In this document: positions 1 to 7,887 of the stretch, piece by piece | Position numbering within the stretch: the first letter of the stretch is position 1 | Layout of the letters: each line of letters opens with the position of its first letter | DNA from: Paranoxybacillus sp035645275 | GTDB taxonomy: Bacteria > Bacillota > Bacilli > Bacillales > Anoxybacillaceae | DNA length: 64,000 nucleotides | Direction of reading: 5' to 3' | Assembly: GCA_035645275.1 (NCBI GenBank) | Contig: DASQMX010000026.1 | Span: 1 to 64,000 of the forward strand | The notes under the pieces: model-generated | The model's input: the letters and a program-made list of their open reading frames with translations, nothing else | Told to the model about the DNA's origin: nothing | The model's database searches: none | Program-made: the position numbers and the translations under genes

Positions 1-345
1 ATCATAATAAACTTGATTAACTCTAACATAGAGATTAATGCGGCAGCTACATAGGTTAATGCAGCAGCATTTAAGACTTTATTCACTCCACGTACTTCAT
101 CATTGACAATAAATCCTTCAGCAAGAAGAAGCTTTTTAGCAGGAGCACTTGCATTAAATTCTACCGGCAGCGTAACTAATTGGAACGCCACAGCTGCTGA
201 GAACAGAATAATACCGAGCCCAATGAGAGAAGTTTGCTGAAGCAGGAATCCTCCTAACAGTAGGAATGGAGCAATTCCAGAAGAGAAATTCACCACTGGA
301 AACATACGGTGTCGCAAGAGCGTAAACTTTAGGTTTAGACAACTT
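1..345 (-). pseudogene. yugP: C-terminal remnant of YugP-type zinc metallopeptidase
   Basis: The minus-strand frame reads hydrophobic residues then LPVEFNASAPAKKLLL and VNKVLNAAALTYVAAALIS, the typical C-terminal signature of the membrane zinc metallopeptidase family of B. subtilis YugP. The frame is closed by a TGA at 346-348 and no HEXXH catalytic motif or start codon precedes it; the family is about 225 residues long, so only roughly the last 110 are here. The left end runs off the window. The sequence upstream (346-540) is A+T-rich and non-coding. Reading it as a decayed fragment is an inference; the family match is strong by eye. Confidence 0.72.
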
Positions 346-594
346 CACTCCGCCTCACCTTTTCCTACCATAACAGCTCAAGAAAAACGCGCAGCAAATA
401 TCAAAAACAAAACTATGACCATAGGAATAAACACCTAATTTCTACCTTGTTTCTCAAATTAAAAATGAAAAGATTGACTGATTAAATTCTGTAAAAAATT
501 CAATAAAAATAGGTTATTTTTTAAAAAAATATAGTATAATTCGTGTTGTAAAATGACAAAAATCTACAAAAATTTACAAAGCCGATTTGAATAT

Positions 595-673
595 TGGCAA
601 ACTGCTCGAAAGGGTAGGACGCAAAGCTATAGGGACTAAGTCTTAGGTAAAAAGATATGCCAGCCAGTTGCCC
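595..673 (+). promoter_or_regulatory. Cyclic di-GMP-I (GEMM) riboswitch aptamer
   Basis: The stretch contains the conserved GEMM-I pieces in the right order: GGCAAAC opening the P1 stem, a CTCGAAAGG tetraloop hairpin, the GGACGCAAAGC core, and GCCAGTTGCC closing P1. It faces the chemotaxis gene at 1090. A -10-like TATAAT lies at 535-540. A terminator-like hairpin sits 150 nt further down. Confidence 0.9.
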
Positions 674-819
674 TTTCCTTGAGGAATCTTGGAAGATTTT
701 CAACATCATTTATTTTCGGTTACATGTTCATTTATCTATACAATTCACTATTTTTTATTCACCGAATATAGATTTTGTAACACGTTGATTCTTCGTTTAG
801 TATATTTTTGCCTAATCGA

Positions 820-850
820 CTACCCTTTTAGCATTTAGGGGTAGTTTTTT
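820..850 (+). terminator. Terminator-like hairpin between riboswitch and chemotaxis gene
   Basis: CTACCC at 820-825 pairs with GGGTAG at 839-844 and is followed by TTTTTT. It lies between the c-di-GMP aptamer and the chemotaxis gene, so it is the likely expression platform or a terminator of a short leader RNA. Confidence 0.65.
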
Positions 851-1089
851 ATTTATTTCCAACATTTAAAATATCTATCATACAACTTAGAAAGGAGTGG
901 TCGAAAGCAAGATATGAATGTACGGTTATCAGTGTATATAATAAACACTTTGTACAACCATTCCCAAAATCCTTTTATCGCCTAGTTTTCATGTTGAAAG
1001 GTTAAATCTGTTTTCTATAATACAATGGACACGATAAATAGTTCATTTATATATATAATCAGACATAAGGTTGAGAAAGGAAGGATTAA
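851..1089. other. Leader region of the chemotaxis gene
   Basis: Non-coding stretch after the hairpin. It holds a 23-codon ATG reading frame starting at 914 with a distant AGAAAGGAG, which is probably chance, and the gene's own ribosome site GAAAGGAAGG just before 1090. No second promoter could be assigned with confidence. Confidence 0.4.
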
Positions 1090-2325
1090 ATGAAGTTTAG
1101 ATTGTCATACTTAAGCTGGGTTATTTTACTCACTCTTATAGGTTCGCAAATCGTTTCACATCTTTCGGATCTTATGGACAGTATGGTTATTTCTTTGGCT
1201 ATGTCTGTAGTGTCAATTATTATGGGTTTTAGTATTCTCCATTATTTTTTAGTAAAGCCAATTTCTCAACTAACTGAACGGGCGCAAACGATTATGGATG
1301 GCGATGTAAGTCAAACTGTTCAAGTCGAAGCCAAAGGGGAGCTTGAAGTACTAGCTAGAACAATCAATAATATGACAGAAAGCTTGCGAAACCTAATTAT
1401 GAAGCTTCAAAATGATTCGAATGAATTAGCTAATTTTTCTAGTTCTTTATCTGAATCCGTAAATTTATCTATGAAAGCAACGGAAGAATTATCTGAAGCT
1501 ATTCAGCATAGCTTCGCAAGTGTTCAAGAGCAAAGTGCTAATCTTGAAGAAATTCAAGCAACGATTGAAGAGATCAATGCTTCTATTGAGGAAATCAACG
1601 CTTCCGCACAACAAGCAAACTCTGTCACAGAAGAATCCCTAAAAACTTCAAAAGAAGGGGTCGATGCAGTTGATCATGTCGTTCAACGCCTAACATTAGT
1701 TGCTTCTGCCTCCGAAAAATTAAAAAATACGATTTCAAGACTTAGTGACGAATCAATCGAGATTACACAACTTGTGAATGTGATTACGAATATTAGTGAC
1801 CAAACAAATTTACTTGCTTTAAATGCGGCCATTGAAGCTGCTCGTGCTGGTGAACATGGGAAAGGTTTTACAGTTGTAGCTGAAGAAGTTAGAAAACTGG
1901 CTGAGGAAAGCGCAAAAGCGGCAAAAAATATTATTGAAATTGTTAATCGAAATAAGAAAAGTACAGACGAAGCTGTATCTGAAATTGATAAAGTTAGAAA
2001 TGAAGTGATCGAAAGTCAAAATTTAGCTGATACAGCCAAATCAGCACTCTCAAGCATTATGTCTGTTACAGAAGAAATTAACGAAAATACTACAAATATT
2101 GCCGGTGCTGTGAAGCAACAATCTTTAGCAATCGATCAATTAAATCGTGCCATTGAGTCTATTGCAAGTTCTACTCAACAAATTTCAGCTGGAACACAAG
2201 AGTTAAGTGCGGCTGTTGAGGAACAAGTAAATACTGCTCGAAAATTAGATACATCATCGAACATACTCAAAGAAATGGCCAGAAGTTTGGAAGAAGTTAC
2301 AAAAAGATATATTGTTAAACAGTAG
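1090..2325 (+). CDS. Methyl-accepting chemotaxis protein without a periplasmic sensor domain
   Basis: Transducer that signals through CheW/CheA to the flagellar motor. The 411-residue protein opens with two closely spaced membrane segments (about residues 8-24 and 31-54), leaving almost no extracellular ligand domain, then a HAMP domain (about 55-107) and the long coiled-coil signalling domain. The hairpin tip ISDQTNLLALNAAIEAARAGE and GFTVVAEEVRKLAEES is the canonical CheA/CheW contact. The start ATG follows GAAAGGAAGG. Being without an external sensor, it may sense a membrane or cytoplasmic cue. The c-di-GMP riboswitch upstream suggests expression is tied to the motile/sessile decision. Function of the family is certain; stimulus is unknown. 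Confidence 0.95.
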   Translation: MKFRLSYLSWVILLTLIGSQIVSHLSDLMDSMVISLAMSVVSIIMGFSILHYFLVKPISQLTERAQTIMDGDVSQTVQVEAKGELEVLARTINNMTESLRNLIMKLQNDSNELANFSSSLSESVNLSMKATEELSEAIQHSFASVQEQSANLEEIQATIEEINASIEEINASAQQANSVTEESLKTSKEGVDAVDHVVQRLTLVASASEKLKNTISRLSDESIEITQLVNVITNISDQTNLLALNAAIEAARAGEHGKGFTVVAEEVRKLAEESAKAAKNIIEIVNRNKKSTDEAVSEIDKVRNEVIESQNLADTAKSALSSIMSVTEEINENTTNIAGAVKQQSLAIDQLNRAIESIASSTQQISAGTQELSAAVEEQVNTARKLDTSSNILKEMARSLEEVTKRYIVKQ

Positions 2326-2383
2326 CAGTACATAATAACCTTTTATTGAAGAAGAAGCACTTGTAAACAATACGTAACGATTT

Positions 2384-2435
2384 CCTTATAATTAGGGAGG
2401 GCCTAGCCCAATCCCTAATTATAAGGAGTTTTTTA
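2384..2435 (+). terminator. Terminator of chemotaxis gene
   Basis: A 15-bp perfect inverted repeat, CCTTATAATTAGGGA and TCCCTAATTATAAGG, with a short loop, followed by AGTTTTTTA. Confidence 0.88.
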
Positions 2436-2673
2436 TACATAAAAAATCAATCCTGTACTTGAAGTCTTGCTATTTCTCATTTCTCCCTTTTCACATTCTC
2501 CTCAAAAGAGCAAAGTCAAGATTTTGCCAAAATTCGAGATATGCAGTAGACACTAAAAGCTAAGAGTTCCCTTACTAATTCGAAAGTAGTATTTTAGAAC
2601 CGCACTCACATATTATAGAATGTTTAAGACGACGAACTGGTTTGTGACATCTAAAGCATACTATTTGTTCCAT

Positions 2674-2880
2674 TTACATTGCCACCTTTTTCTGTTTACT
2701 TATTTCATTGAGAACACTTTTTGCAAGAGAACGAATAAACAAGAGATGTGTATTTAGCATAGGAGGTCTATAATATTTTGCATTCAATTGCTTAGTTAAG
2801 TTTAAACATTCATAATCATTATCATAAAGTACCTCTAAATGGTTAGATACAAACCCAATTGGAACATATATAAAAGACGT
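2674..2880 (-). pseudogene. hemH: C-terminal remnant of ferrochelatase (HemH)
   Basis: The minus strand reads FIYVPIGFVSNHLEVLYDN then DYECLNLT and YYRPPMLNTHLLFIRSLA, which follows the C-terminal end of Bacillus ferrochelatase (VPVGFVADHLEVLYDNDYEC...YYRPEMPN). Only about 68 of roughly 310 residues are present, ending at TAA 2674-2676. There is no start and the sequence before it does not continue the family. The enzyme inserts iron into coproporphyrin in haem synthesis; this copy cannot encode it. A functional hemH presumably exists elsewhere. Confidence 0.78.
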
Positions 2881-3341
2881 AAATCGGCAATGGTATTTGT
2901 GAACTTTATATTTGGATATGGATTCTTCCCTCTCCTCCTAATCCATAATAACTATAATTCTCTTTTAGTGCGCAAAAAGGAGGCCTAACGTTCTCTAAGA
3001 CTGGTTCCTTTTTATATATTCAATTATAAATATTTTGTTATTAAAACCAATATAAAATTATAATTATTTTAATTTGGAAATAGATAAAGTCAAAATACGT
3101 TTTGTAAATTGCTTATGTTTGCAGATGCATGTAAAACAAAGGGAATCAAGCGATTGATCAGAGAAGTTACAAAAGGATTGAGGTGTTGTTGAAGTTGCCC
3201 ATCATAACGGTGTTTTAAGAAGGGGATGTCACATTGAAAAGAGTTATGTATGGCCAAACGGATGGAGGAATTTTGCGATTTGGTTCAGCGATTCTCTACA
3301 TCATCTTCCACAAAACTGCCATTAGTTAAATAAAATCGTAT

Positions 3342-3401
3342 AGGTGCCTGTCACCTGCCTGATTTTCAGTTGAGATAAAATTCGTGCGGTGACAGGCACT
3401 A
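3342..3401. repeat. REP-like inverted repeat GTGCCTGTCACC
   Basis: AGGTGCCTGTCACC at 3342-3355 is inverted at 3388-3400 as GGTGACAGGCACT, with a 32-nt internal segment. This octamer-rich hairpin recalls REP-type repeats dispersed in Bacillus genomes; no transposase for it lies nearby. Confidence 0.55.
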
Positions 3402-3447
3402 AAGGTCAAAGTTTGGGATTATGTTAAATTCACTATTAGCTGTTTTG

Positions 3448-5289
3448 TTATTCTTTTAAGTGGTATGGCAGTGTCGCAATGACAACATCTTTTTTTAGAA
3501 TTAAAAAGAATCTTAACACGATTGCTGTTTGGTTATGAAGTAAAGTGTGCCACCATTTTTTGACGATAAATTGCGGCATTAGTATCGTAACAGGTGCTCC
3601 CTTTGCTTCTTTTTCTACTTCATTAATATAGTCCAATAATGGAGAAAGAATAGTCCGATAAGGTGAATAAATAACTTTTAGTTCAATTTCCGGATACCAC
3701 TTTAACCATTTTTCCCGTATTTTCTGTTCCTCTTCTTCAGTGAAAACAATCGTAATGGCTGTGATATCGTCTGAAATACTTTTTGCATATTGTACAGATT
3801 GGGCCACTACTTTACTAACCCCTGAAATCGGTATGATAACCTTCGGAGCCACGATTTCTTTTTTTACAGTCCGATCACTTTCATCCAATTTTAATTGTTG
3901 AGCTAATTTTTCATAATGGGCATGAATTTTATAAAACAAGACAACCATTAATGGAATGGCCACGATGACTAACCATGCACCTTGCGTAAATTTCGCGATA
4001 ACGGTAATAATCGTTACTAATCCTGTAGCTATCGTTCCCGTTATAATAATTGACAGAGTGGCCATATTACGTTTTGCTTTTTCTTTCCATATTTTCTTAA
4101 TCATTCCGTATTGCCCGATGGTAAAGGAAAGAAATACCCCAACTGCATACAACGGGATTAGCGAATGAGTTTCACCATTGAATACGATAATTAAAATAAT
4201 GGCTAAGATACTCAGAAGAATGATTCCATTTGAAAACACTAAACGATCTCCACGTGCTGCTAGACTTCTCGGTAAATAACGGTCAGTAGCAATAATGGAA
4301 ACAAGCTGTGGAAACCCGGCAAAACTTGTATTCGCAGCCAACACTAAAATTAACATCGTAATCATCTGAAAAATATAAAATAACACGGTATTGCCAAATA
4401 CGTGATTTCCAATTTGCGAAATAACAGTCTTATGTTCGACTGGAGTCACTCCGAACCCTGCTGCTAAAATCGTAATGCCTAAAAACATCGTTCCTAACAA
4501 TAATGACATCCATCCCATTGTAATAGCAGCGTTTTTCGAACTGTCAGGTTTAAACGAAGGCACTCCGTTGCTAATGGCCTCTACGCCAGTCATGGCCGAA
4601 CATCCAGAAGAAAAAGCTCTCAATAAAATAAACACGCCGTATCCCGTTGTGAAGAAATGCTCAGCAGAAGCATGATTGGCATAATTAAAACCATGCCATC
4701 CTTCGTTGAATAGTTTCCACCCACCGACAATAATAAGAAAAAGAACGGAAATGATGAATAAATAGGTTGGATAGGCAAATACAGTTGCTGACTCAGTGAT
4801 TCCACGCAGATTTAAAATCATAAGCATTAATACGAGAGCTATTGCTATTTCAATTTTCCAAGTAAGTAAGGTTGGAAAGGCAGAAGTAAGCGCTGCAACT
4901 GCAGAGCTAATACTAACGGCAACGGTAAGAACATAATCGATCATTAATGCCGCTCCTGCCACTAAGCTTGTTGTGGTATTTATGTGGTCTCTTGCAACTA
5001 CATAAGCCCCGCCACCTGATGGAAAAGCATAAATGATTTGTCTATATGATAAGGTCACAATGACTAATAGTCCTACAATTGCCAACGCAATTGGCAAGGA
5101 ATAAAAAAAGACGCTCGTTCCTAATATCATCAATACTAATAATATTTCTTCTGTTGCATAAGCTACGGAAGATAAGGCATCTGAAGAAAATACCGCCAAT
5201 GCTTTCCATTTTGGTAATTTTTCATGTTTCAACCGTTTCGTTTCCATCGGTGAACCGATTAACAGCCGTTTCAAATATGCCATTTTCAA
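3448..5289 (-). CDS. kimA: High-affinity potassium importer KimA (YdaO), APC superfamily
   Basis: Proton-coupled K+ importer of the cytoplasmic membrane. The 613-residue length matches the family (about 607). The N-terminus carries the family block LPKWKALAVFSSDALSSVAY, followed by about 12 membrane segments including SGGGAYVVA, and a soluble C-terminal domain (about residues 460-613) beginning near KVIIPISGVSKVVAQ. In B. subtilis, KimA is switched off by c-di-AMP both at its riboswitch and at the protein. Here a full ydaO riboswitch and a terminator stand upstream on the same strand, which supports the assignment. The start ATG at 5289 follows GAAGGAGT. No neighbour shares the transcript. 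Confidence 0.93.
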   Translation of the reverse strand: MKMAYLKRLLIGSPMETKRLKHEKLPKWKALAVFSSDALSSVAYATEEILLVLMILGTSVFFYSLPIALAIVGLLVIVTLSYRQIIYAFPSGGGAYVVARDHINTTTSLVAGAALMIDYVLTVAVSISSAVAALTSAFPTLLTWKIEIAIALVLMLMILNLRGITESATVFAYPTYLFIISVLFLIIVGGWKLFNEGWHGFNYANHASAEHFFTTGYGVFILLRAFSSGCSAMTGVEAISNGVPSFKPDSSKNAAITMGWMSLLLGTMFLGITILAAGFGVTPVEHKTVISQIGNHVFGNTVLFYIFQMITMLILVLAANTSFAGFPQLVSIIATDRYLPRSLAARGDRLVFSNGIILLSILAIILIIVFNGETHSLIPLYAVGVFLSFTIGQYGMIKKIWKEKAKRNMATLSIIITGTIATGLVTIITVIAKFTQGAWLVIVAIPLMVVLFYKIHAHYEKLAQQLKLDESDRTVKKEIVAPKVIIPISGVSKVVAQSVQYAKSISDDITAITIVFTEEEEQKIREKWLKWYPEIELKVIYSPYRTILSPLLDYINEVEKEAKGAPVTILMPQFIVKKWWHTLLHNQTAIVLRFFLILKKDVVIATLPYHLKE

Positions 5290-5411
5290 TACTCCTTCTT
5301 GAACGTATCATTAAAATTCATTTGATAACATCACTTTACGTATTTGATTACATTTTCCCACCCTCTTAGCATGATGGTTTTTATGTATTTTTATGTACAT
5401 AGTTAGATGTA

Positions 5412-5443
5412 CATAAAAAACCACTGAGGATGTACTCAGTGGT
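5412..5443 (-). terminator. Intrinsic terminator of the c-di-AMP riboswitch
   Basis: On the minus strand ACCACTGAG and CTCAGTGGT form a hairpin followed by TTTTTTATG. It sits directly after the aptamer and about 120 nt before kimA, so it is the expected expression platform. Confidence 0.88.
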
Positions 5444-5464
5444 CAAAAAAATACACTCCTCCCA

Positions 5465-5592
5465 AAACGCTTACGAGGTTAGCTGTCGGGTTAGGACTAT
5501 GAGAGTAGCCCCTCCTTTTTCAAGGATTCACCCCAAGTAACAAAACGTTACAAAAGTGGTTCCCCCGCTCCTTACAAGGATTCAGCGATTCA
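5465..5592 (-). promoter_or_regulatory. c-di-AMP (ydaO-yuaA) riboswitch aptamer
   Basis: Read on the minus strand the stretch contains GGGGGAACCA, TGGGGTGAATCC, AGTCCTAACCCGACAGCTAA and CCTCGTAAGCG, the conserved blocks of the ydaO class. It precedes kimA, its classic target; high c-di-AMP would favour the downstream terminator. Confidence 0.95.
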
Positions 5593-5985
5593 AACAATGA
5601 GTTTTCAATTACAGCAGTTATCTTACTTAGTCGATTACAAGTTGTAAAGGCGTAAAAATCAGAATTAAACCGGAAATAACCCCAAATGACGGCAGTTTGT
5701 TATTTTATTCGTTTTCTTTTCCATTCTTACTCACGTATTTATAATATCTTGTATCCAAATATCTAAAAGAAACAGAGAAATCTGCCATTAGTGGAACAAA
5801 AAAAGGCAATCCCCGCTCTTGAAGTATCGCCTTTTGTTAGATGAAGTTTTTATGAAGTCAGGAGTTTAACCCCATACGAACGAGAAGTTGTGGGGAACAG
5901 TGTTATATGTGGAAAACGAATCAAACTCTTCGATTGAAAGTGTATATAGTACAATAAAATGACTACTACTCTTCATGTGTTGTAC
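5593..5985. other. Intergenic stretch upstream of kimA leader
   Basis: No gene seen. An AAAGGCAAT/ATCGCCTTTT hairpin near 5800-5837 could act as a weak bidirectional terminator. The kimA promoter should lie just above 5592 but was not assigned. Confidence 0.4.
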
Positions 5986-6020
5986 CCTCTTGTTGTAACC
6001 TAAATAGTTACAACAAGAGG
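5986..6020. terminator. Perfect 14-bp inverted repeat after doxX
   Basis: CCTCTTGTTGTAAC at 5986-5999 pairs with GTTACAACAAGAGG at 6007-6020. It lies 34 nt beyond the doxX stop, but no clear T run follows on the minus strand, so terminator function is likely rather than proven. Confidence 0.5.
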
Positions 6021-6053
6021 AGAAGCCAAGTTTAATTATACTTATTTCGCTTA

Positions 6054-6455
6054 TTATGAACCAAAAATCACAGCATCAAGTGAATATTGACCTGGACCTA
6101 TTAATAAAACACCAATGGCAACAGCAATTAACATGAGGTTATATTCAAAGCCGTTTTGAGTAATCCAATAACCATTTGGACCATGAACTTTAACAATGGC
6201 GACAACCATTGATGCAGCAATCAAAAGAGCAGCAACTGGAGTAAATAATCCTAATGCAAACAATGCGCCACCGACAAATTCTGCAAGTCCGGCTAATATA
6301 GCCATCGTTACTCCAGGTTTAATTCCAATTGATTCAAAGAATCCACCAGTCCCTTTTATGCCATGACCACCAAACCAACCAAATAACTTCTGAGCTCCGT
6401 GCCCCATAAAAGTAATACCTACCACTAAACGAATTAGTAATAATCCTAAACTCAT
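6054..6455 (-). CDS. DoxX family membrane protein
   Basis: A 133-residue protein with four membrane segments and the DoxX-family N-terminal block LLLIRLVVGITFMGHGAQKL followed by FGWFGG and the AEFVGGALFALGLFTP segment. DoxX proteins are found with quinone or thiol stress systems (CatD of B. subtilis is one), but their biochemical role is not settled. The start follows AAGGGAGAGA. An inverted repeat like the MhqR operator lies 35 nt above the start, and a flavodoxin-fold quinone reductase is the next gene upstream on the same strand, so a role in the response to quinones is a reasonable inference. Confidence 0.88.
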   Translation of the reverse strand: MSLGLLLIRLVVGITFMGHGAQKLFGWFGGHGIKGTGGFFESIGIKPGVTMAILAGLAEFVGGALFALGLFTPVAALLIAASMVVAIVKVHGPNGYWITQNGFEYNLMLIAVAIGVLLIGPGQYSLDAVIFGS

Positions 6456-6489
6456 TTTATATCTCTCCCTTTCATAAATTTAGATTTAA

Positions 6490-6511
6490 TATATCTCTAA
6501 TTCAAGATATA
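6490..6511. promoter_or_regulatory. MhqR-like operator upstream of doxX
   Basis: TATATCT and AGATATA arms 8 nt apart. The inner 18 bases TATCTCTAATTCAAGATA match the remembered MhqR consensus TATCTCGAATTCGAGATA at 16 positions. It lies in the doxX leader. Confidence 0.6.
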
Positions 6512-6696
6512 TACGTAAAAAATAACGGCTAATTTTGTATATAAAAATTTGTTTTATTAAGAAGTTTACCCTAACTTCTGTTTCACTGTTAACTCCCCTC
6601 CTTTTATCATTGAACCATAGATAATTCATCAATCCTCTGGACATATTGTTCGTTTTAAAAGCATCCTTTTATCAAACACATGTCCATAACAATAAA

Positions 6697-6729
6697 TATC
6701 TCGAATATAATTATCTTTAATTCAAGATT
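6697..6729. promoter_or_regulatory. Second MhqR-like site cluster
   Basis: TATCTTTAATTCAAGATT at 6712-6729 matches the same consensus at 14 of 18 positions, with an extra half site TATCTCGAAT at 6697-6706. Placed about 250 nt upstream of doxX. Confidence 0.5.
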
Positions 6730-6882
6730 AATTATAAGATTGCCATTTACTCTTGTCAATAATAAAAATTCGACTGATTTTTTATCTGAAAGCATGTTTT
6801 CAAATCCATGAATACTGGAAAAAACCCTTCTTTAATTTACAGAAAACGAAAATACGAACAATCAAATTTAACGTGGGTTTTA

Positions 6883-6912
6883 GGGGCCCCTTTCATTGCT
6901 TGAAGGGGCTCC
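6883..6912. terminator. GC-rich hairpin downstream of quinone reductase
   Basis: GGGGCCCCTT and AAGGGGCTCC form a strong stem with a 10-nt loop; on the minus strand TAAAA follows. It probably ends the transcript of the gene at 7026-7634. Confidence 0.5.
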
Positions 6913-7025
6913 GATTTTGCCGCTATCTGCTTGAAAAATAGAAAAAGAGACATTGCGAAAATGACAATATTAATAAACCGGAAAATTCATATCATCATTT
7001 CGCATCAGTTTGACATGTACCATAA

Positions 7026-7634
7026 TTATTTTTCGGTTAATGAATGGCTATATGTATTCCCTAGCTCATACGCGCGATTGAAGAGACTCTCGTAATGCTT
7101 TTTGATTTCATCTTCGTTTTCAATATCTTCAGCTAACGTATTATATAGAAATGCCACTTCAGACTGAGGAATACCTGTATAGCCCGCTAAACCAACGTTC
7201 AAATAATGGGAAATCATCGTATCGAAATTTCTTTTTTTAAGACTTTCTTCTGTCTCACCGACAAGCGGAATCCATAATACCTTTTTGTGTGGAAGACGCG
7301 CATCTCCATAAGCAAAACCATAGTTCCATACCCGGTCTATATATCCTTTCGTCATTGCTGGTAATGAATACCACCATAATGGAAAGATGAAAGCCAATCC
7401 ATCGTTTCTTTTTAACCTTTCCATTTCTGCGTGAACACGTGGAGAATATTTTTTATTAGGGTTGTCCCAATCAGGTTCATCTTGTTCGTAAAGAAGCGGA
7501 TTAAATTCCTCACCGTACAAATCCGCAATTTCAACTTCATGCCCAGCATCTTTTAGCCCTTGAACAAAACGTTCGGCAATCGCAAAAGTAAGGGATTCTC
7601 TTCTGGGATGTGAGACAGTCGTTAGCACTTTCAT
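7026..7634 (-). CDS. Flavodoxin-fold NAD(P)H oxidoreductase (quinone reductase-like)
   Basis: A 202-residue protein of the Flavodoxin_2/NQO family. The N-terminal strand and loop MKVLTTVSHPRRESLTFAIA binds FMN phosphate; FIFPLWWYSLPAMTKGYIDRV is the family block lining the flavin and dimer interface. Such enzymes make obligate two-electron reductions of quinones or azo compounds using NAD(P)H, in the cytoplasm. The gene is followed on the same strand by doxX with MhqR-like operators between, suggesting an electrophile-stress pair. It is close in type to YwrO-like proteins but the exact substrate cannot be read from sequence. Confidence 0.88.
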   Translation of the reverse strand: MKVLTTVSHPRRESLTFAIAERFVQGLKDAGHEVEIADLYGEEFNPLLYEQDEPDWDNPNKKYSPRVHAEMERLKRNDGLAFIFPLWWYSLPAMTKGYIDRVWNYGFAYGDARLPHKKVLWIPLVGETEESLKKRNFDTMISHYLNVGLAGYTGIPQSEVAFLYNTLAEDIENEDEIKKHYESLFNRAYELGNTYSHSLTEK

Positions 7635-7887
7635 AGAACGAACTCCTTAGACTGATTTTTTTACGGCTCTTTTATATTGCGTATCAAAGGTTTTAAATAT
7701 TCCCTCTTCATCTTACTTAACTTCTATAATTTTCACTCCTTTTGGTTTCATTTAACATGTTCACCGAGAAGTCTCCCACCTCTAAGCGAAGTGTAGGCGG
7801 GAGATGAATCGGAAGTTTTCTCTCTCTAAAATCGAACATATGTACTATAATGGTCTTGTCACCAATTCTAGGAAAGGAGGAACCTCT

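Larger units (their letters stand above)
2436..3447. other. Gene-poor stretch with a hemH fragment and a repeat
   Basis: No intact recognised gene. It contains the hemH remnant (2674-2880), a possible 31-codon plus-strand frame (TTG at 3234, stop at 3329, preceded by AAGAAGGGGATG) whose short hydrophobic product is not recognised, and the inverted repeat at 3342-3401. Confidence 0.6.

Noticed and set aside
914..985. 23-codon leader peptide before the MCP gene
   Set aside because: Ribosome site is 16 nt from the ATG and no paired arms are visible.
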